Assembly (NCBI GenBank): GCA_001574975.1
Contig: KQ965737.1
Span: 350,288-414,287 of the forward strand
Length of the DNA: 64,000 bases
Reading direction: 5' to 3'
Source: Gonapodya prolifera JEL478
Lineage: Eukaryota > Monoblepharomycota > Monoblepharidomycetes > Monoblepharidales > Gonapodyaceae
Positions 11,001 to 25,575 of the stretch are shown one piece after another. The notes under the pieces are model-generated. The model saw only the letters and a list, made by a program, of their open reading frames with translations, was not told the DNA's origin and made no database searches. Each line of letters opens with the position of its first letter. Position 1 is the first letter of the stretch. A program made the translations under genes and the position numbers.

Positions 11001-14000
11001 ACCATTGATGACCTTCGGGCGACGCTCAAACAGGCGAGTAACCGTACAAGTTAAACGTGCTGCCGAAATGATTGTCATTGTTCATTCTCACAGGATGAAG
11101 AACGCTCTCAAATCACCCGCCAATCCGAAAATGCTCAATCTGAATTACTTGAAAAAATCAACGAGATGAACATAATTCGTGAGAGCAACAGCACGTTGCG
11201 AGCTCAAAATGACACCAACGTTCGAGAGGTCCAGCGATTGCGGGCTGCGAACCAAAAACTCGAAGGAGAGTTATATCCCCTCAGAAGTGAGCAAATCATG
11301 TTTGCGTGCTGAGCGCCTTTCAAAGTTAATGGAGTCTGTCGTAACAGGCAAGGTTCATGAACTGGAAGCCGAAGTTGGTGCACAATCCTCTCTGAATAAT
11401 ATGCTTCAGAATGACGTGCAGAAGTGGAGAGAACGGAATGCACAGATCTTGGCAAAGTATGAGGTGGGCAGTGATGGACCTGCACCGCTACAATTCAATC
11501 AAAGTTTTGATATTATATTCTAAACAGCGCATTGATCCCGTGGAACACAATGAGCTGAAACGAAGAGTTGAGGAGCTGCAAACTACACTCGCAAACGCTG
11601 ATTCCGAAAGGGAGTCTGCTGTCCGGACGATTCGCGAAGAACGGGATGTGTTGATCAAGGATGCTAAACGGCTCAAAAATGAGCTTGAGAACACGAATAA
11701 GAACTTGGAAAACGCCCGGAATAATGTTAGTTACATCGCAAAGTACAGTGAACTGTTCCCCGTCGAATTTTTATCATTTTGTCGCAATAGGAGGAGAAAA
11801 TGCGCGCCACGGCTGCGCGTCTTGTAAATATGCGGGATATAATGCAGAAAAGGGTTGCAGAAACGGAGCGAAAGTTAGAAGAGGCGGAGCAATCTTTTAA
11901 CCAAAGGATCGAGGAGTTGAATTCTTCCCTTAGTCAGAAGGTTGAGGAGCTGGGTACAGCTACCGCAGAGCTCGCTGAAAAGCAAGCGAAATTGGTAGGT
12001 GTAGCGACTTTGTTTATTTGTGAAATTCGATAAAGCTGTCCTGTTTTTCAGACGGAGCTTCAGGAAAACTATGAACAACTTAAAGCAGAAAATCAATCGG
12101 TCAAGGTGGGTGTTTATTTTAGTATTAAGGTCTCTGATGCTTGACATGTGTGTTCGGAAGACGACGATAAGTACTCAGGGTGCTCGGTATCAAACCATGT
12201 TCAGTCAACTGGTGAGTTCACAGTATTTGAACATAGCCTCAATCGTCGCGCTTTATATTTACTTCTATCGAAACTCCAGAAAGAGAACCAAGCTAAGCTG
12301 AACAGCGCCAACTCGGAGAATAATACATTGAAGAAGGACAATCACAACTTAGTGGAGCGTGTGAGGAAACTGGAACAAGAGTCGAAGGCGTTGAGCGAAC
12401 GGACAAATGCCGAAAACATTAGCTTGGTGAACAAGGATGGGGAGATAGCAAGTTTGAAAGCAACGGTGGAGGAATTGAAAGGGGAGAACTTGAGACTCAC
12501 GCAGCAAGTACTCGCGGCACCGTCCCCTTCAACACCTTTGATACGCGCAACGGAAGTATCTGAGGATGCCAGGCACTCGATGCAATCAACAGCGGAAAAT
12601 GTACCATCTTTACAAGCGCCACACGCCACACGTCTCGAAAATGGTGGAACTTTGCGCAAACTTTTGGTCAATCGTACAGACTTAGAGCTACGTTCTACAG
12701 CAGTAAATGTTGGTGTGAAGCGATCGCGAGAGGAGGGAGACGAACGCTCCTCGGCAGCTAACGAGAGTGGTACAGAAAGTGAGGTTGTATCAAACCTTCG
12801 ACCAGAGGTGGAACCCTTCGTCCCAGCTCGAGCAACCAGCCCCGTTGTCGGTCCAGCTTCAAAACGGCAGAGGATCGAATCAGATCGACCAGACGAGGTC
12901 GTACCGTCAACAGATGCATCAGTGGTCACCACTTCGGGCAACGAGAACGATGAGGGAGTTACCAAAGACTTTGGCGAGACCAAGGTGGATTCTATGTTGG
13001 AAGATTCCGCGGAAGCACAGGCGGACGATTTAATACCCCACGGATACCAGGAAGATGCACAAGAGCACAAAGAGAATATTGGTGAAGGTGACACAACCGA
13101 TGCCACAGAAGCTGATCAGGGACTTCCTTCCGATGTAGTCGATATGGAATTAAATCGACTTGATGGTGGTGAAGAAATTATAGGAGAGCAGCAAACAGAT
13201 ACTTCTTTGGAAGTCGATGCCGCAATGCAGGACACCCAACAGCAGCAAGACGAAGTCGATGACACTGCCAACGAAGAAATCGCAGGGACTGATACTGTTG
13301 CTGGTCAAATAGAAGTTCCCAATCTTGAAGAAGCGTCATCAGGGTTGCAAGAGGGCAACACCGATTTGGATAGTGCATTGTCGGGCAATCTGACCTCAAA
13401 GCAGTTCGATGAAGCCATTAATTCTTTGGAGGACACCACCGCTCAAGCTGAAGAGTCGGAAGAGCCGGAAGAAGCGATCGAAGCTGACGCGCCTGAAGAA
13501 GGAGAAATCGATAGCGAGCTCCTGGAGGAGACGACATACAACAACGGACCCTCGGAAATAGATGGGTTGGTAATCTCGTTCAAACTTTTTAGCAATTCCT
13601 GACAGGATGGTCTCCTAATGTTGCAGGCGCAATGATGGATCGTCGATTGATCTTCCCGCACCTTCACCAGAAGGAATTGACAACAGGGTTATCAATGGCA
13701 CAGTGGATGTCGGTCGTGATGAAGCTATCACAGTTACACCAACTAAAGGTGAAAACGTGCTATTATTCGATCGTTCCATCAAATAGTCCTAAAATGTTTC
13801 GTGTCAAGTTTCAGAGATGGCCAAAGGCGTCTCTCAAACCGATCCCACAGATTTAAGCAACCTTTCCGTCGAGCCCTCATCGGACATCAATGTGGAATTC
13901 AATTCCAGTCTCACTCCCGACGCTATATCTTCCCCCAACATCTCAGCAGCTCCCGATGCAACGCCGCGCGAAACTACGGATGCATCAAATCTCGGTGTAA

Positions 14001-14752
14001 CTCCTCAGACTACTGAAGTGACCGTCGCTGTCAATTCTGCAGTTCCTGAAGAACTTGTGTCACCTTTGCCGACCCGAGGTCCAAGACCTGTGATTGCTAG
14101 AGGCACAGGTCGCCCCCGACGAGGTGCTCCGGCAGGTAGACCCACCTCAGCTGCTGGTGTAGAGGCAGCAAATACCGTAATACCCAGCGTAACTTCAGAA
14201 GAAACGCCAGCGGCACAAATCTCCGCACCCGCGTCGCAACCACCACCCCGGCTACTCCTTGCAGTCCGGCCACCACCATTAACACCAGCAACGCCGACAC
14301 CTTCACTAACACCAACGGCAATATCAGTAGACACTCCGACCAACCTTTTGTCCAATCGAGTGGCGCAGGAAGCCCAACTTCGGGAAATGATGAAGGCTTC
14401 GATTGCCAAGAACAAGGCTCCCGTCCAGACACCGTCGCCAGTCGTAGGAAGTGAGGCGGGTAATCCACAACCGGGACGACCGTCGCGAGGGCAAGGGCGA
14501 GGCACGAGTGCCCAATCGGCTGGAAGAGGCGCATCGTCAAACCCAGCCACAGGACCACAGGTGGGAGGTCGAGGATCCAATTTAGCAGGTGCTGCGCGAG
14601 GACTCACTATCACTGGACGAGGACGCGGAGGTGGTACAACCTCCAATGCTACGGGGGCAGTCTCTACTGCCGGGCGGGGTGTCGGAATTCTTGGAAGGGG
14701 TCGCGGACGAGGTAATCCTGCAGCCAGTACAACAACCAACGAAGGAGTATGA
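5081..14752 (+). CDS. MLP1: Mlp1/TPR nuclear pore basket coiled-coil protein
   Basis: Giant filament protein of the nuclear pore basket (Mlp1/Mlp2 in yeast, TPR in animals, Nup211 in fission yeast), which anchors mRNA export and surveillance factors at the nuclear face. It has about 20 exons, nearly all coding heptad-rich coiled coil. Diagnostic blocks in order: ESQKRLTQAHRERSAELEGL (7137 on); the FTEV-YTDYIKLQRQL joint (7630/7700), matching TPR LTELYNAYVETQDQL; RPIFDEQGRHLQESMQEI (7868); LITEQLVTFEDL followed by QQNHSLLR (8270-8335), the best-conserved TPR box; and QKWRERNAQILAKYE then RIDPVEHNELKRR (11430-11570). The last exons (12250-14752) give an acidic disordered tail and an RG-rich end (GRGRGGG, GRGRGRG). 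The N-terminus is odd: roughly 270 acidic, disordered residues precede the coiled coil in the same open frame. ATG 5081 is the preferred start. It ends tail-to-tail with DDX41, 62 bp away. Confidence 0.88.
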
Positions 14753-14814
14753 GGTCATATGTGTATATACATTCAATCGTACAGCAAATGCAAATCATCT
14801 ACACAGAAATATGA

Positions 14815-16962
<2,148 letters not shown>

Positions 16963-17097
16963 GAGCGAGTTCGAATTTTCGCGTCCAAAGCAACTGCTGG
17001 GTACAACTTCACTTGAGAGGCAGGGGCATGTTCCATTTAAATTAACATGTATCTCTACGTTTCAGAAGCCAAATAAATACGGCAAATCCCATACTTA

Positions 17098-18717
17098 TCA
17101 CAAACGCGCTTCCGCCCTCCCCGCATCCGGCGACACGGGCGTTCGTGCATCATACTGCCTCCCCATCCGTTTCCACAGCACCTCTGCAACAAACTCCACG
17201 GCGGCCGTCTCTCCAAATACGGCGAAGCCCCACCGGGTCTTGGGGCGGGCCCCGCTGGCCGTCAAGCGATGGTCGAGCGACTTGGCTCGCGTGACGAACC
17301 CGACGTGGCCACCGGTGGGGAACAACAGGGGCACGATGTATGGGTTGGTCTTCAGCTGGGGGATGTCGACGTCCTGGGATGAGGGGGAGCGGTGTGAGCT
17401 GCGTGTGCAAGTGAATGTGCGGATGTTGGCACACACCGATGGAGCAAGGAAAGGGTCGTCCTTCGCACGGACGACCAAGGTGGGTCGGTTGATGGCGACA
17501 AGGTAGGGGATAGGTGAGGCTTTAGCGTAGTAGTCTTCGGCGCCCTGGAATCCGTGCAGGGGGGCAATGAATTTTTCGTCTTTGTGATGGCATCGAGAAA
17601 GAAAGTTCGTGGGATGGATTTAGATGGTGGGACAGTGAGAGAGAAGTGGAGCGGTGGCCAAGTACGACAAAACACGTACCCCACTCTCGGATGGTTTTGG
17701 CGTTGATGGCCTTCTGCACGTCAATTTCTGGCCGCGACGCGAACTGGTTCCGACGTTCCTCGAGCAGGCGGCGGACGCCCGCAAGTAAATACTTGTTCCA
17801 TATTTGGCTGGCGCCGGTCTCGAGTGCGCTGCATCAAGATATATTTGAGATATGAATGAAGACGCTGGTGGTGGGGAAGCTCACGTGGCGCCTTTAGAGA
17901 GGTCGACTGGGCGGGGTGGGTGAGATAGCACGGTTTACGTGTCGGGAATCAGCATTGTTCCATGAAGTGTGCGGAGGGAAAGTCCGCTCAGTACCGCGAA
18001 TGTAGGAGGCGACGAGACAATAACTCACAAGGGGGGGATACGAGTCCCGCACACGCGATACGAGGGTCCAGCTGCGAGGCTCTTCGGCCCAGAAGATTGA
18101 GCGTAATGACCGAGCCGAGCGAAATGGCCACCAGACCGAGGGGAACGTCCGGGTGCCTGGCCAGAACAGCATTGCATGCTGTCTCGACGTCTTCAAAGGC
18201 GCCCGAGTGGTAGAGGCGAGGCTGGATGTTTGGCTCTGCGGCACCACGCATGTTGAGGGCAACGGGGCGGACGCTGGAGCGGAGTGAGGTGGTCAGCGGG
18301 GTTGTGTCGTGTGGCTGATGAGAATAGAATTCGCTTACCCCCGAGCGGCGAGCTCACGGGCCGCGAAGCGGACTTGCGAGCCTGCAGCGGAGCCCCCCAG
18401 ACCGTGTATAATGAGGCAGATGGGACCTAAATTGGAGATGAGCGATGAACATGACCCCCGAGAGCGCGGAGATAGATGCGCCTACTGTTTTCGCCGAGTT
18501 TTTCCCATGTGTTTGTGTCCGGCGCGACATCGATGTAGTCGAGGAACAGGACGTCGTTGTCGGGTGTGTCTATTTTGACTCGTCTGATAGAGGTTGCTCT
18601 CACAGCAGGTACCTTCACCAGATGGCCCATGACGGTCTGGATGTGTGGATTCGACAGCCACGACGCAGGCGAAAACGTCGGCGGGTTCGATTTCCACGGA
18701 TGCACGGGCGTCGTCAT
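17098..18717 (-). CDS. YheT/EMB8/ABHD1-3 family alpha/beta hydrolase
   Basis: Alpha/beta hydrolase of the YheT/Emb8 group, which contains yeast medium-chain ester synthases and animal ABHD1/ABHD3 lipases. The family signature ASWLSNPHIQTVMGHL lies near the N-terminus (about 18660). The middle exon has LNMRGAAEPNIQPRLYHSG (the GxxGS-like loop), then LVAISLGSVITLNLLG carrying the nucleophile serine. The C-terminal part has LVVRAKDDPFLAP (acid residue region) and FPTGGHVGFV (catalytic His). The elbow reads AISLGS, where relatives usually have GxSLGG, so activity could be altered. At least five exons. ATG 18717 was chosen because the further-upstream in-frame start is TTG. It lies about 100 bp head-to-head from the exons leading into MIP1. 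Substrate cannot be told from sequence. Confidence 0.8.
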
Positions 18718-18817
18718 CGTGTGATACAAAAGGGAGGATACACAGCTGGGAGGGACCGCGGTGACCTAAGCACTGGTCGGAAGGCGCACCCACAAAGATT
18801 TCACCGTTAAAAAGACA

Positions 18818-20348
18818 ATGGCGAGCAGGTGCGAATCCAGGTTACGGAGCAGCGCAAGATGCTCTGGATCATGGCCGCTCACGGCTTCTTTCCGTCCTCA
18901 CCTTTACTTGATGCCTCGGCGAATCGTAAACCACCTCTGGCAACCCACACCAATCGCAGGTACCCGGGGGCCCAATTGGCCTCGCTCGTCGCATCGACGC
19001 CTCCGTATCTGCTTCCCGCCTTCTATCGGCACTCCTTGCCGTCTGCCTGGATGGGTCCGTTGGTGCCATCGTCAACGTGTCACAGATCGACCCACCTGCG
19101 AGGAGTTGCACGATCGTCCCAATTACACTGCCACGCCCAGAGACGCCACCTGAGGCGCGACGTGGACTCGATTCTCGGGGAGACGGCGCGGCACTCCTCG
19201 GAGAGAAGAACGGAATCGTCCAGACACTCGTTTCGCGCGCCGACGGGACGGGGATTCGGTTTTAAAATCATACGACCGGTTGGATTCCAGCTGAGTGGCA
19301 TTGAAGAGGACGATGCTACCCCGGAGGCAGCGAGAGACGATGCGCAAGGTACCGCAAGTCGTTCTTCACCTTCCCATTTTCTGGTTTTCTGACTGAAATT
19401 CTACCTTCTGAAGCGCTGCGCGCCGGTGGAGAAGCTCACACGTCATGGAGTGATATGGGCACAAGTGATTCGAGTCCGGAAATTGCCGTGTTTGTTTCTC
19501 CAAACATCAGTGAGTGCGGGAAGGAGGATTGCTGGTACGTTCTCCGGAATTCTCACGCGACAGCATCTGCATCTGTCAGAGCAACTCGTCCAAAGTCCTC
19601 CATCTCCACAAGGCGCCCTCCACGCCGGCGTGGAGGAAGCTACAACGGACAGCACAAGCGAGATTGGATCACCCACCCCAGCTGAAACGCCCGCGGAGAC
19701 CTCAACAGAACCGCGGACTGAAAGGCGAAAGAAAAGCCTCACAAGGAGTCGAAGAGATACCCAAAGTCCGACCGACGACCGAACGGATGCCCAAGGTGAG
19801 GGCGTACTTGTCTCCGTGGGTGAGGGACCCACGTTAAGTAATGCGCTCCGTCGGCCTCCACACAGCTCTTCTGGTCATTGAGGCCGTTTCACCCTCAGAA
19901 ATGTCACAATCACACGCAGAAGGTATGTTCTCATGCGATTCGATGAGTGTGCTTCGACGCAACTAGAGCAATATTCCAGTCCCTATATCTACAGCAGTTA
20001 CCATATTTGCAGTCGAGAACACTGAGTCTGAGGGTGGCGAGATTGTGGACCGGAACGATCCGACACTCATTGAAGACTTGCCCGTCATCGCTCTAGACGG
20101 GTCTGGACCGGGGGCCACGGGAGAAACGCTCCATGTCGAACCTGCGCACGATGAAGGTGCCCAACCAGAGGTGGTTGTAAACGGTGAGTGCTAGTCACAA
20201 GAATTGCCTGTTTATGGAAGCCGACGATGAGTGTCATCAGCTGTCCCGGTGGAAACCTCTTCGATTGAACCGACGGTGGCCGTGACCGAGGATACCACAA
20301 CCACCAACGAGGCCGCAACCACCAACGACGAACCCGACTGGAAGACGA
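18818..20348 (+). CDS. Disordered upstream exons, probably N-terminal extension of MIP1 (or a separate small gene)
   Basis: A chain of short exons with good GT..AG borders and one continuous frame leads into the MIP1 polymerase exon. The steps I can follow are an exon ending near 19347; one from about 19413 (ALRAGGEAHTSWSDMGTSD); one ending near 19796 with SPTPAETPAETSTEPRTER; a 24-nt exon at 19899-19922; one ending at 20183; and 20241-20348, which joins over a 65-nt intron (20349-20413) to CHVNPHGIQ of MIP1. The product is Ser/Thr/Pro/Glu-rich and disordered, with no known domain. The start is unresolved. ATG 18818 opens an Arg/Ser-rich stretch (MASRCESRLRSSARCSGSW) resembling a mitochondrial presequence, but I could not connect its frame with certainty. 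ATG 19901 is a shorter alternative with no targeting sequence. Confidence 0.4.
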
Positions 20349-20413
20349 GTGAGTTCTTTCGCTCACCTCTCCAATTCAGCTACCAATCTTTACCACCAAC
20401 TCCGCCCACCCAG

Positions 20414-23400
20414 AATGCCACGTCAACCCCCACGGAATCCAAATGCTCGCTCCTAGCCTCCGGGCGGATCTGTTTCCCGCCCCCCGGGTGGGCCCGCACC
20501 CTGCCCAGACCAAGGTCGCCAACTCGCACTTGGCGCGGCACCAGCTCAACCTGCGCGCGCCCGAGCTGGTCCCGCCCGTGGAGCTTCCACTGCCGAAACT
20601 AAAGGGAGAGGACGTGGCGGAACATTTTTGGAACATTGGCGTGGAGCAGGCCGAGCCTTACTTGAGCATGGCGGAGGCGTTTGGGAGGTTGGGCGTGGCT
20701 GACCACGTGGGGGAGCAAGGTGGTGCGGCGGAGGTCGAGCCCGTGTGGACAATACCGCCGATGCCGACAGAGTGGGCTCTTCAGGAAGGATGGACGTTTT
20801 ACCCTCCGCCACTGAATCCTGCGCAAGAGAAGAGTACCCCGGCGAAAGCGAGCGGCCGCAGGACGCGCTCCACTCGAAAACCCGCGCATCCCACACCAGT
20901 CGCTGTGCCCTGCCCCTCCGACGAATGCCTCGTGTTCGATATCGAGGGTGTCAAGAAAGACGGACCTTGGGCGGTCATGGCGGTCGCGCTGGGACCTTCA
21001 GGGTGGTACTCCTGGTGCTCTCCGAGGATCACAGAGCCTAAGCGAGCCAAGGTGAACTCGGCTGCCGGGTGGCACGACCTGGCCGTGGAGCGCATGCTGA
21101 TTCCCATGTCGGATCTGAGCGAGGAGGGCCGTTCGAGGTTCAAGCTTGTGATTGGGCACAACGTGGGGTTCGATAGGGCTAGAGTTTTGGATGAGTATCA
21201 TATCGTCCAGGGCGGAGCACGGTATTTGGACACAATGAGTCTCCATGTCGCCGTTGCGGGGCTGAGCTCGCAGCAGAGAGGGATTTGGCTCAAGGCGCAG
21301 AAAAGGGCCAGAGAGGCGGCGCCGCAGAACGAAGTTGCTGTGAAAGTACCCAAGGGGGCGGCCACGAAGCGTGGGCGGAAAAAGACGACCCAGATCGATG
21401 ACGATGTGGAGGAGTCCAATGAGAACTCACCATTTGATGCGCTGACGCCGAGCATTTATGAAATTGCTAGTACGCACGGCGTTCCTTTGAGTGGGTCGGA
21501 CGGGAAGTTTGCGGGGGCGGAGAGCGTGGTCCCGTCGGAATTGAAGGCACTGCTGAGCCAGAACAGTACGTCCAAGCCAGATCCCAAGTGGCTGGAGCAA
21601 ACGTCGATGAACGCTCTGCATATTGTGGCCAAGCATTATGCCGATATCACCGTGGACAAGGCGGACCGGGACGTGTTCGTAACGGGGAACGTGCCTGAAG
21701 TCGTCGAGGATTTCCAAGCCCTCATGACGTACTGTGCCAAGGACGTGTACGCGACGTACATGGTGTTTCGTGCGGTGTGGTTCAAGTTTCGCGCCAAGTG
21801 CCCGCATCCGGCTTCATTCGCGGGCATGTTGAACATGGGAGCGGGGTACCTTCCGACGCAGCGGCTCGTGTGGGAGGACTTCATATCGTCGGCAGAGGCA
21901 ACCTTTCGTAATCGAATGGAGGATATTGAGCAGCGGTTGAAGAAGCTGGCGGACGAAGCCGTGGCGAAAGAACCCGAGGAGATCACTCAAGACCCTTGGC
22001 TTCGCACGCTGGACTGGGAGGTGCCGAGCCAGTCGGCCAGGAAGACGCCCAAGTCAGCCGCGTTGGCGGGGAAGCCCAACTGGTACCGCGAGCTCTGGGA
22101 CTCGGCGTCAGGAAGCGTGCGGATCACCACGAGCAAGCGCGTTGCACCATACTTGTTGAGACTCGCCTGGAAGGGTTACCCTCTCTATTATGCCAAGACT
22201 GTCGGCAGCTGGTGTTTTAGAGTTCCCGCGACCGATCGTGTTGTTTCCAAAACACCGAAACTGGACCTTGATGCTGACAAGGACCCAGTTGCGGCCGAAG
22301 ATAAGGATTTCGTGTACTACAAAGTTCCACATGAGGACGGTGAAAGTGCGAACTGCGGCAATCCTCTTGGGAAGTCGTACATCCCCGCTTTCGAGGACGG
22401 TACTCTATCGTCCGAGTTTCCTGACGCAAAAGAGATCTTGAAGGCCAATTCCGAGTGCACTTACTGGAGTGGGTCACGGGCGAGAATTTCAGAGCAGTTT
22501 AATGTCCACTTTGATCCGAGTGAGTCAAGTGAGCCCCCGCGAAAACCTAAGTCTTCTCGGAAGCGTGTGACGTCCACCGCATCACAACCACTACCAAGTG
22601 CTGCCCAAAAGTATCTTGGTTTACCGGATGGTTCGTCGGTTATTTTGCCCCAAACAATCACAATTGGGACTATCACAAGGCGTGCCGTTGAAAAAACGTG
22701 GATGACAGCATCCAATGCCAAGAAAAATCGGATAGGATCGGAGCTCAAGTCAAAGATTGTCACACCCGAAGGCTGGAGCCTCGTCGGGGCTGACGTAGAC
22801 AGCGAAGAGCTCTGGATCTGCGCTCTGATGGGAGACGCACAGCTCGGAGCCCATGGTGCGACAGCACTCGGCTGGATGACACTGCAGGGAACAAAAGCTG
22901 ATGGAACGGACCTGCACTCGCGAACCGCGGCAATAATGGGTATCTCGCGCGATCACGCTAAGGTGTTCAACTATGGTCGTTTGTACGGAGCGGGGATCAA
23001 ATTCGCCACGCAACTGTTGCTTAAATTCAACCCCAAAATTGACGACGAAGGGGCGAGAAGTAAAGCTGCAGAGCTTTTTGCAGCGACCAAGGGTACTACG
23101 TCTACTGCAACTCTCAAAAGAACGAGCGGGCGATCGACTCAGATGAATTGGTTCGGGACACCGTTTTTGCATGGAGGAACGGAAAGTTACACGTTCAACA
23201 TTTTGGAACGGACCGCTTCCAGTGAAGAGCCAAGGACGCCTGTGCTGGGAGCTATCATTCCGGATGGCCTCCTTCCGAAGAACGTTGACAACGATGTAAG
23301 CTCCTGCATGTTTTAGTGTCACGTTAATTGGTACCCTCATGTCTTGTTTCCTCAGTTTCAAACAACACGTGTCAACTGGGCAGTTCAATCCTCAGGTGTA

Positions 23401-24418
23401 GACTATTTACATCTTCTACTAGTTTCCTTTTGGCACCTCAAGGAGCGCTTGAATTTGAAAGCTCGAATATCGTTGACCATGTGAGATACGAAATCTGAGG
23501 ACTTTTTATAGCATTGGTATCAAACATGTTCTTGTGAAGCCACGACGAAGTCCGCTTCCTTGTAAGCCACAGAACGGAAGATGGCGGTCAGCGCAACATT
23601 GAAAAGGCAGTACTGGCGTTGCAAGTCGCAAATTTATGGACTCGGGCGGCGTTTTCGTGGAGTGCCGGTATCGATGACCTTCCACAGGTATTTATTTACC
23701 CATCTATTTATAATCGCATTCGATTTGAATCACTTTCTGTGCAGTCGGTGGCGTTTTTCTCGTCGGTTGACGTGGATCACTGTCTCCGGAAAGGTGAGTG
23801 AACGGAAGACTCCTTTGCCGTGCCGGATAAGGTGACCATTTGGTTTCGTTAGAGGTTGACATGGATTGCGTGACCCCGTCCTCACCTCTGAAAGTTGCTA
23901 AAGGCCGACGATTCGACATTGACCAAATCATCGAATGCACGGGTGGTGTTGTTACGGAAGACCCATTGTTCTATACGGAGGATGTCAGCGCAATTGAGGC
24001 TACCGTGCGCTCAAAACTTTCCCGTGTCTCCATGTTGTCTGCTAAACAAGTCGACCTCACTTTGAATCGACGTCGTGCGGAATACGTTGATTGGAGGAAA
24101 GGGAAGGGACATTTTAGTATCGGTGATCCTGGACTATTTTACGACGCGAACGGACGCGTTCTTCCGACACCGTCCGATGTGAAGCTACGACCCACTGGTG
24201 GCTTATCTGCACGGGACGCTTTTGCAGGTGCAAAGTATCTCGCCGTTCCCAGTGTCGTCGAATCACGAGATTTGCAGCTACAACACCTCGCGTGGCTCAA
24301 GGCGCAGGACGCAAAAGATTATTCCGAACTAGCCGAGGTTTTTGTTCAGTGCGCGGAAGTGTACAAGGCGACGTTGCCATCATCACGACGGAAAGGACGC
24401 AAAGTAGATCACTCGTAA
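20414..24418 (+). CDS. MIP1: Mitochondrial DNA polymerase gamma catalytic subunit (Mip1)
   Basis: Family A replicative polymerase of mitochondria with proofreading. The first large exon (20414 to about 23295) opens with [18 protein letters not shown], matching the start of mature fungal Mip1. Exonuclease motifs: VFDIEG (near 20935), [13 protein letters not shown] (near 21150), [13 protein letters not shown] (near 21735). Polymerase motifs: [17 protein letters not shown] (motif A, near 22790), [15 protein letters not shown] (motif B, near 22955), then across introns [15 protein letters not shown] and IHDEVRFLV (motif C, near 23550). It continues as [19 protein letters not shown] and [12 protein letters not shown], the fungal/animal polymerase end. 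The C-terminal extension after this is short (about 150 residues) compared with the roughly 280-residue yeast extension. All catalytic residues seen are intact. Upstream exons splice in frame onto this exon; the true N-terminus is uncertain. Confidence 0.95.
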
Positions 24419-24535
24419 ATTTAATTACCTTGCATTAACTGCACACATACAATGGAAACCCCCTGTCCGCCACATCAATCAAAGCAAATGGCAATCGAAA
24501 AAGGAATAAAGCATGTGTGCACGTGAAGAGTCCTG

Positions 24536-25205
24536 TCACCGTTTTAGTCGTAGTCCTTCGATAAAAGTAGTCTCCAGGAACCACCTAGAGTACGCCAGTT
24601 CGAGATTTTGACTCCATTCAATGTGGTGCGCGTGACAAAAGGTTCTGAGCGCATCGCCTAAATACATGTGAAAGGAAATTTCGCAATTCTTTCATTGCAC
24701 GCCCTCCCCCCAAGAACTCACCTAAAGACTCTCCGACAATGCAAATATCATTTTCAGAGACTTTACGTGACAAATGTCTGATGGAGCAAACAGAATATAA
24801 TTAGAAGTTTACTCTTTATGGATGGCCTTCTCTCACTTGAATCCAATATCTCGTACATGGTCTGAGATACTGGTAAGGTTGTGTGAATTTTCGATGCATG
24901 CGTGCATCCAAGGCAGACTCCATTTTCTCGTTGTGTCCCTCTCAATGGGTTTTCGCAAAGAGTCGGCGGAAAAAAGGGAGCCTTTTGAAAAGCCTCTTCT
25001 GGTACATATCGTCCACAATGACGATTAAAGGATTCGGGATGTTGACATTGCAGGTGAACCATTGCAAATTTAAAGATGGTTCTGAGCGCAGTGACCCAGA
25101 GACAGATGGACGTACTGCTTTGTGTGCTGCCCAATTCTTTTTTAATAAGATCGACTGGCTCTCGTCCAATACCATTATCGAGTAGGTGCTCTGGAAATCA
25201 TCCAA
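24536..25205 (-). CDS. Unresolved multi-exon gene, weak likeness to PSTK/Kti12 P-loop kinases
   Basis: I do not firmly recognise this gene. Minus-strand pieces with plausible splice sites give NPLIVIVDDMYQKRLFK (about 25040-24990), then an exon with RENGVCLGCTH in one frame. The last joints run over introns near 24780-24840 and 24665-24725 into NDICIVGESLGDALRTFCHA, ending LETTFIEGLRLKR with stop TGA at 24536-24538. The hydrophobic strand plus DD followed by Tyr/Gln/Arg resembles the Walker B region of phosphoseryl-tRNA kinase (PSTK) and Kti12 proteins, but I see no convincing Walker A lysine upstream, and frames change between pieces in ways I could not settle. It lies tail-to-tail with MIP1, 118 bp apart. 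It could equally be an unrelated or decayed gene. The 5' end is not determined. Confidence 0.25.
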
Positions 25206-25575
25206 GCTCTTTTTTCTCGAGAATGCCCTGCCAATGTACCCGAGCCAGACGTAGAACTGGGCAAATCCTCCCAGACCGCTGGTTCAACAACCTCTGTCGG
25301 TGACTAGGTGCCGGGATCTATGGTGCTCATCCTCTGAATCGACATGGCGATTGTGCATCAACAACAGCGATCAGGCAGGTGGCTCCCCGGGGAGCTGCGA
25401 GGGAAGGGATGGATCGGGATGGTCATCGAGTCACGCTTAAAAGCAACAGTGTTATGCGATAGCAGGCATGCATTGATAAAAGGGGCGAAAGTCGATTCTG
25501 GGAAGATGGGGTTGGGAAGCTGCGGCGGCTGTGGTCAGGACAAAGTGACTTCTCTTTCCAAAACCTCGGAGCTTA

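Noticed and set aside
12342-13106. 254-codon minus-strand frame inside the MLP1/TPR gene
   Set aside because: Lies antisense to the acidic low-complexity tail; its Ser-rich composition is the mirror of Glu/Asp/Thr codons. No domain or splice continuity.
14005-14739. 244-codon minus-strand frame over the RG-rich end of MLP1
   Set aside because: Composition is the reverse complement of the Gly/Arg/Pro repeats of the sense gene; no independent feature.
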